A DNA stretch of 64,000 nucleotides from SW4 sp042466115. Lineage in GTDB: Bacteria; Pseudomonadota; Alphaproteobacteria; Rhodobacterales; Rhodobacteraceae. Position 1 is the first letter of the stretch, and every line of letters starts with the position of its first letter. Below, piece after piece: positions 60,090 through 64,000 of the stretch. Below the pieces are notes generated by a model that saw only the letters and a program-made list of their open reading frames with translations, searched no databases and had not been told where the DNA came from. The stretch is taken from assembly GCF_042466115.1 (NCBI RefSeq), contig NZ_JAXHBQ010000001.1, positions 186,001 to 250,000 on the forward strand. Direction: 5' to 3'. The position numbers were made by a program, and so were the translations under genes.

Positions 60090-61322
60090 CTAGATCATTC
60101 CAGCAGCCACGCCCGCCAGCGCCGTCACGACCAGCGTCAGCACCAAACCGCGCTGCATCCCCGGCATCATCACACCCGCCAGAGCGATCAAGGCGAGGGC
60201 GGTGAGATCAACACTGCCCCAGACCGGCCAAAGCAGGTTCAGGCGCCCCAAGCTGCCGATGTCTGCAAACAGCAAATGCGCGGCGAACCACAGCGACAGG
60301 TTGGCGATCACCCCGACAACGGCAGCCGTTATCGCGCTTAACGCGCCTGCAACCCTTGGCCGCCCTTCCAGCCAGTCGATCAGCGGCGCGCCAGCGAATA
60401 TCCAGATAAAACAAGGCACAAACGTCACCCAAAGGGCCAACACGGCGGCCTGCACCGCCAGCCATGGCCCGCCCGCACCAAGGCCCGACTGAAACGCCAC
60501 GAACTGCGTCACAAGGATCAGCGGCCCCGGCGTTGTTTCCGCAAGCCCCAGCGCGTCCATCATTTGTGCGGTGTCGATCCAGCCGAAATCGACGACAACC
60601 ACTTGGGTCATATAGGCCAGCACGGCATATGCCCCGCCGAATGTGACGACCGCCAATGTGGAAAAGAACAGCCAGATATCGGTCAGGAATTCCGACCCTT
60701 GGATCAGCGCCAGCGGCGCGACCCAGATCAGCCCGCCAATGGCGATCACCCGCAGGGATTGGCCCCATGGCAGGGCAGTGGGCGCGGCGGTGGCAGTGGC
60801 GCGGGTCGTCAGCGCGCCGTAAACCGCAGCACCCCCGATGATCAACGGAAAGGGCAGGTTCAGCGCGAACAAGCCGACAAAAGCCAGCATCGCAATCGCC
60901 CAATCGGGCGGGCCGCGCAGGGCCTTGCGGGCGATGCGCAGGATCGCCTCGATCACGATGATCACCACGGTGGCCTTGATCCCGACAAACGCCGCCTGCA
61001 CCAGCGGCAGGTTGCCATAAGCGGCATAGGCAAAGGCCAGCGCGAAAATCACCAGCGCGCCGGGGATCACGAACAACCCACCCGCGAGCAAGCCACCAAT
61101 GATCCCGCGCATCCGCCAACCGGAATAGGTGGCCAGCTGCATGGCTTCGGGGCCGGGCAGCAACATGCAAAACGACAGCGCGCGCAGGAATTGCGGTTCT
61201 GTCAGCCACGGGCGGTCCTCGACCAGTTCCTTGTGCATCAGGGCGATTTGCGCGGCGGGGCCACCGAATGAAAGCAACCCGATCCGGCCAAAGACGCGGA
61301 CCATGTCTGCGTAGCTGGTCAT
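60090..61322 (-). CDS. chrA: Chromate efflux transporter ChrA
   Basis: A 410-residue bidomain CHR transporter with two homologous halves of about five to six helices. The first half has FGRIGLLSFGGPAAQIALMH and LPGPEAMQLATYSGWRMRG; the second has TFGGAYAVLAYMTQ and ETTPGPLILVTQFVAFQ. These export chromate. The ATG at 61322 overlaps the chrB stop, so the two are co-translated. Sulfate analogues are possible alternative substrates. Confidence 0.92.
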   Translation of the reverse strand: MTSYADMVRVFGRIGLLSFGGPAAQIALMHKELVEDRPWLTEPQFLRALSFCMLLPGPEAMQLATYSGWRMRGIIGGLLAGGLFVIPGALVIFALAFAYAAYGNLPLVQAAFVGIKATVVIIVIEAILRIARKALRGPPDWAIAMLAFVGLFALNLPFPLIIGGAAVYGALTTRATATAAPTALPWGQSLRVIAIGGLIWVAPLALIQGSEFLTDIWLFFSTLAVVTFGGAYAVLAYMTQVVVVDFGWIDTAQMMDALGLAETTPGPLILVTQFVAFQSGLGAGGPWLAVQAAVLALWVTFVPCFIWIFAGAPLIDWLEGRPRVAGALSAITAAVVGVIANLSLWFAAHLLFADIGSLGRLNLLWPVWGSVDLTALALIALAGVMMPGMQRGLVLTLVVTALAGVAAGMI

Positions 61323-62116
61323 TTCGCCGCCCCTGCGGGCCAATCATGCCCTTCGTCAAACCCGTCGCGTGCCCAACGATAAAGCGCGTCGTAGATGTTC
61401 ATGCCTGCTTCTAGTTGCGCCATGTCATCGCGATACATCCGCGACAATCCCACCGAAAGGGCCAGCAATCCGGCGGCTTGCGGACTGGCGGCGTGATCAT
61501 CGGTATCAGCGGCGCGCACGACCAGCGCAAGGCGGTCCAGCGCGGGATGGGCTAGCCCGAAGGTGGCGATCATCGTATCGAACGTGCAAAGTGGGCCGCG
61601 ATGGCTGAAGTGCGTGTCTTCAATGTCAAAGGGCGTGGCGTCGAACTTCTCGGCGACCGCTGGCACCTCGGACGGGGGCACAAACAGAAACTGCGCTGCA
61701 GGATCGACAAACCGACGGATCAGCCACGGGCAGGCGATGCGGTCAATCTTGGGGCGGTGGCGCGTGACCCAAAGCGGGGCAGGGCGTGCGGCAGCCGGAA
61801 CACGGGGCAGGCCCGCATCACGCCAACCATAATTGCCGCCCTCAAGCACCTGCGCGCCGATCCCTTGCGCGCGCAACCACGCGGCAACCCCATGCGACAG
61901 TTTCTTGCCCTTCTGGCAGATCACAACGCAATCGCGTCCGGCAAGGCGCGCGGACAGCCCGTCACGATCGGTATGGGCCGCCCGAAAGGCCGTGGGCACC
62001 AGAAAGGGATCATCGGCGTGATCGGCGTCAATGCTGACGTCCACCAGCACGGGGGCAGCGGGGGTGCCGATCAGGCGCATGAGGGTGGCGGGGGTAATTT
62101 CGTTGAAGGCCGGCAT
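61319..62116 (-). CDS. chrB: ChrB chromate-resistance protein with N-terminal rhodanese domain
   Basis: A 265-residue fusion. Residues about 8-105 are a rhodanese-like domain with catalytic C67 (VVICQKGKKLSHGVAAWL); residues about 113-265 are the ChrB C-terminal domain (VTRHRPKIDRIACPWLIRRFVDPAAQFLFVPPSEV..., HFSHRGPLCTFDTMIATFG). ChrB proteins sense chromate and regulate or assist chrA. Classical ChrB has a different N-terminal half, so this variant may act as an enzyme or sulfur-handling sensor. Co-translated with chrA. Confidence 0.88.
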   Translation of the reverse strand: MPAFNEITPATLMRLIGTPAAPVLVDVSIDADHADDPFLVPTAFRAAHTDRDGLSARLAGRDCVVICQKGKKLSHGVAAWLRAQGIGAQVLEGGNYGWRDAGLPRVPAAARPAPLWVTRHRPKIDRIACPWLIRRFVDPAAQFLFVPPSEVPAVAEKFDATPFDIEDTHFSHRGPLCTFDTMIATFGLAHPALDRLALVVRAADTDDHAASPQAAGLLALSVGLSRMYRDDMAQLEAGMNIYDALYRWARDGFDEGHDWPAGAAK

Positions 62117-62221
62117 GGCGCATCCTTTCTGAAAGGGTCAGTGGATGCATCGCTTGGGCCAAAGCCTTACGGGGCGGACGCGGACCCCATGGATCATGGG
62201 TAAGCGCCGCCAGCGGGTGCG

Positions 62222-62881
62222 TCAACCCAGCACGCGGCTGACCTCGCGCAGGATCTTGGCACGGATCGCGCGGGGATAATCGCGGTGGGTCAGCGCGGTT
62301 ATGACAAACCCGTTGCGGGTAATCACCGCCCGCTGGAAAAAGCCGGTGATGGCCAGGCCCATGCCTTCGATGGCGATGCCGTTGATGGTGACACCTGCGC
62401 GTTCCGCCGCGATACGCGCGGCGCGCACATCCGTGCCCGCGTTTGGCGTGCCGTCACCGGAAATGTCAATCACGCGGCGCAGGCAATCGGGCGCATCAGC
62501 AAACTGGCGCAAGGAAAACAGCACCGCGTCACCAATCGCCGTATCCGATTGCACAAAGGCGCGCGGCATCGTGCGGGCGCGCACCGACAGGCCCACCACA
62601 TCGGCTTCGGCGCGGATTTGGGTCCAGGGAATCGACACCTCCTGGCGGCCCACACCCGACCACTGGATCACCATGATCGCGACTTGCCCGCGGATCAGTT
62701 CATCCATGATTTCAGGGTCGATCAGTGCGTCCGCCATGCCATCGGTTTGCAGGCGGTACTCAGCCACATCAATGGAATTGGACACATCAATCGTCAGGAT
62801 CAGCGCCGTGTCACAGGCCTGCGCCACCGGTGCTGCAAGCCCCAGAGCAAGTGTCACGATATGGCGCAATCCGATCCCCAT
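62222..62881 (-). CDS. DUF1194 protein, exported VWA-like
   Basis: A 219-residue protein with a signal peptide (residues 1-24, ending PVAQA). The mature part begins CDTALILTIDVSNSIDVAEYRLQ, a von Willebrand A-like fold with a metal-site DVSNS motif; SGDGTPNAGTDVRAAR follows. DUF1194 proteins are secreted or periplasmic and uncharacterised. Starts at 62881; the frame upstream runs into the shortened TauE-like gene. No partner is evident. Confidence 0.85.
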   Translation of the reverse strand: MGIGLRHIVTLALGLAAPVAQACDTALILTIDVSNSIDVAEYRLQTDGMADALIDPEIMDELIRGQVAIMVIQWSGVGRQEVSIPWTQIRAEADVVGLSVRARTMPRAFVQSDTAIGDAVLFSLRQFADAPDCLRRVIDISGDGTPNAGTDVRAARIAAERAGVTINGIAIEGMGLAITGFFQRAVITRNGFVITALTHRDYPRAIRAKILREVSRVLG

Positions 62882-62894
62882 CGCGCCAAGTCTA

Positions 62895-63191
62895 TTACAG
62901 CAACCGCCAAAAGAATACCGCGCACATCGTGAAACCAACCGCGGCGATCAGCGTGATCACCGTCAGGCGGATCATCTGCTTGCGATCAAACTTGGCCAGT
63001 TCGCCGCGAAACCCAAGTGCGCCGCCCAGATAGCCCGGAAAGACTGCGACCGCGCTGGTGGCATTCGCCATCACGGGCGGCACGCCGATGAAAACCAGCG
63101 CCGGAAAGGTCAGGAATGTGCCGCCGCCGGCGATGGTGTTCAACACCCCCGCACCAAAGGCCGCCACAAGGATCAGCGCAATATCCATCAC
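62895..63191 (-). pseudogene. Shortened TauE/SafE-type permease gene
   Basis: A 98-residue frame whose first 80 residues are the N-terminal half of a TauE/SafE (sulfite/organic anion exporter) protein: AGVLNTIAGGGTFLTFPALVFIGVPPVMANATSAVAVFPGYLGGALGFR. Full-length members have about 250 residues and eight helices. The last 15 residues (VGFTMCAVFFWRLL) look like the usual C-terminus, so an internal in-frame deletion of about 150 codons is likely. Probably non-functional, or a local misassembly. Confidence 0.72.
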
Positions 63192-63368
63192 TGTTTGCCT
63201 TTCAAGGGACTCGTTTCGCCTGTTTTGCGATATTCGCGCCCGACCTGCCAGCCACCTGTGACAAATGCCCCCTCATTAAGACTTTTGTGCAAATCGCGAC
63301 GAAATTGATGTTCGCGAAAGGATTCCCCCGTTATGCAGGCAGCACCAAGACCAAGAACAAGCAGGCAC

Positions 63369-64000
63369 ATGTCAGATCATATCAACGCGCAGCATGAACC
63401 GGTGGCGCGGGCACCTATTGAGTGGGTCAAGACCCTTGCGAAATACCGCGAACCGCGCGTCGGGCGCAGCTGGTTTGAACTGGCAATCACCGCAGGGCCG
63501 TTTGTCGGTCTGTGGGCGCTGGCATGGTGGAGCCTGACTTACAGCTACTGGCTGGCCCTTGCGATCGCCGTATTCAATGGCGCGTTCCTGTTGCGCCTGT
63601 TCGTGATCCAGCATGATTGCGGGCATGGATCGTTTTTCAACAACCGTGCGCTGAGCGATTGGCTGGGTCGCGCCCTTGGGGTGGTGACACTGACACCCTA
63701 TGACGTGTGGCGGCGCACCCATTCCATTCACCACGGCGCACACGGCAATCTGGCGCGGCGCGGGATTGGTGATGTCTATACTATGACGGTCGCGGAATAT
63801 AACGCGATGGGTTGGCTGCGCCGTTTGCAATACCGTGCCTATCGCCACCCGATTGTGTTGTTCGGGCTTGCACCCGGCTATCTGTTCTTTTTGCAGAACC
63901 GCCTGCCGCTGGGGCTGATGAACGGGGTGAAATACTGGATCAGCGCGATGGGGACGAATGTCGCGCTGGTGGTTGGGCTGTCGGTGATCTGTTACTTTGG
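63369..64000 (+). CDS. Fatty acid desaturase, 5' part (cut by window end)
   Basis: The first 210 residues of a membrane fatty acid desaturase/hydroxylase. Two histidine boxes are visible, HDCGH (after about 80 residues) and HSIHH; the third lies beyond the window. Membrane helices flank them. The start is MSDHINAQHEPV at 63369. The 177 bp separating it from the divergent TauE-like gene contain nothing I recognise. The position of the double bond it makes cannot be judged from this part. Confidence 0.87.
   Translation, partial: MSDHINAQHEPVARAPIEWVKTLAKYREPRVGRSWFELAITAGPFVGLWALAWWSLTYSYWLALAIAVFNGAFLLRLFVIQHDCGHGSFFNNRALSDWLGRALGVVTLTPYDVWRRTHSIHHGAHGNLARRGIGDVYTMTVAEYNAMGWLRRLQYRAYRHPIVLFGLAPGYLFFLQNRLPLGLMNGVKYWISAMGTNVALVVGLSVICYF

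Overview
The window is a gene-dense, high-GC alphaproteobacterial chromosome segment. Gene content and order point to the Rhodobacterales (Roseobacter/Rhodobacter group): prfA-prmC-DUF4167, rsmA-pdxA-surA-lptD-lptG-lptF facing pepA-holC, DUF1476 (F1-ATPase zeta inhibitor) beside purC-purS-purQ, fumC-DUF4169-ribbon-helix-helix, SspB-alpha, an RNase E with a large insert in its S1 domain, and paired perfect CtrA boxes. I cannot assign a genus. There is no rRNA, CRISPR array, prophage or insertion sequence; two tRNA genes are present. Layout: 0-8.4 kb holds an iron(III)-binding protein, MazG, then a tightly overlapped plus-strand run (M20 amidohydrolase, two tandem ureohydrolases, DUF1499, prfA, prmC, DUF4167). 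8.4-16 kb is a minus-strand envelope operon (lptF, lptG, lptD, surA-like, pdxA, rsmA). 16-26 kb carries pepA-holC, a retropepsin-like protease, MarC, an ABC-F ATPase, ndk, a WYL regulator divergent from two small genes, a lytic transglycosylase and a MalY/PatB lyase. 26-33 kb has tRNA-Asn, a metallo-beta-lactamase-fold hydrolase, an EnvZ-like kinase, a frameshifted RTX-type secreted protein, NnrS and tRNA-Ile(CAT). 33-47 kb mixes purine synthesis (purM, purN, purC, purS, purQ) with rnd, sufE, a corrinoid protein / DUF1638 / betaine-homocysteine-methyltransferase-like set and an MprF-like protein. 47-64 kb has a DctB/DctD-like two-component pair, rne, tusA, ccdA, a membrane alpha/beta hydrolase-P450 pair, fumC, sspB, chrA-chrB, a DUF1194 protein, a shortened TauE-like gene and the start of a fatty acid desaturase. 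Points that stand out: (1) four genes (ndk, an RTX protein, purM, a radical SAM gene) each carry what looks like a single-base indel, mostly next to short G or C runs. Two are housekeeping genes, so uncorrected sequence error is the first explanation. (2) A roughly 55-bp intergenic element (GC hairpin plus TATTTTTGAACAAAAGAAG) occurs four times, always at gene 3' ends. (3) Two perfect CtrA sites lie between the RTX gene and nnrS. (4) The DctD-like regulator lacks the GAFTGA loop required for sigma-54 activation. (5) The corrinoid protein, DUF1638 protein and homocysteine-methyltransferase-like protein may form a split methionine synthase. (6) A zinc alcohol dehydrogenase sits between purS and purQ. 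Everything rests on reading the sequence; no database or structure search was run.
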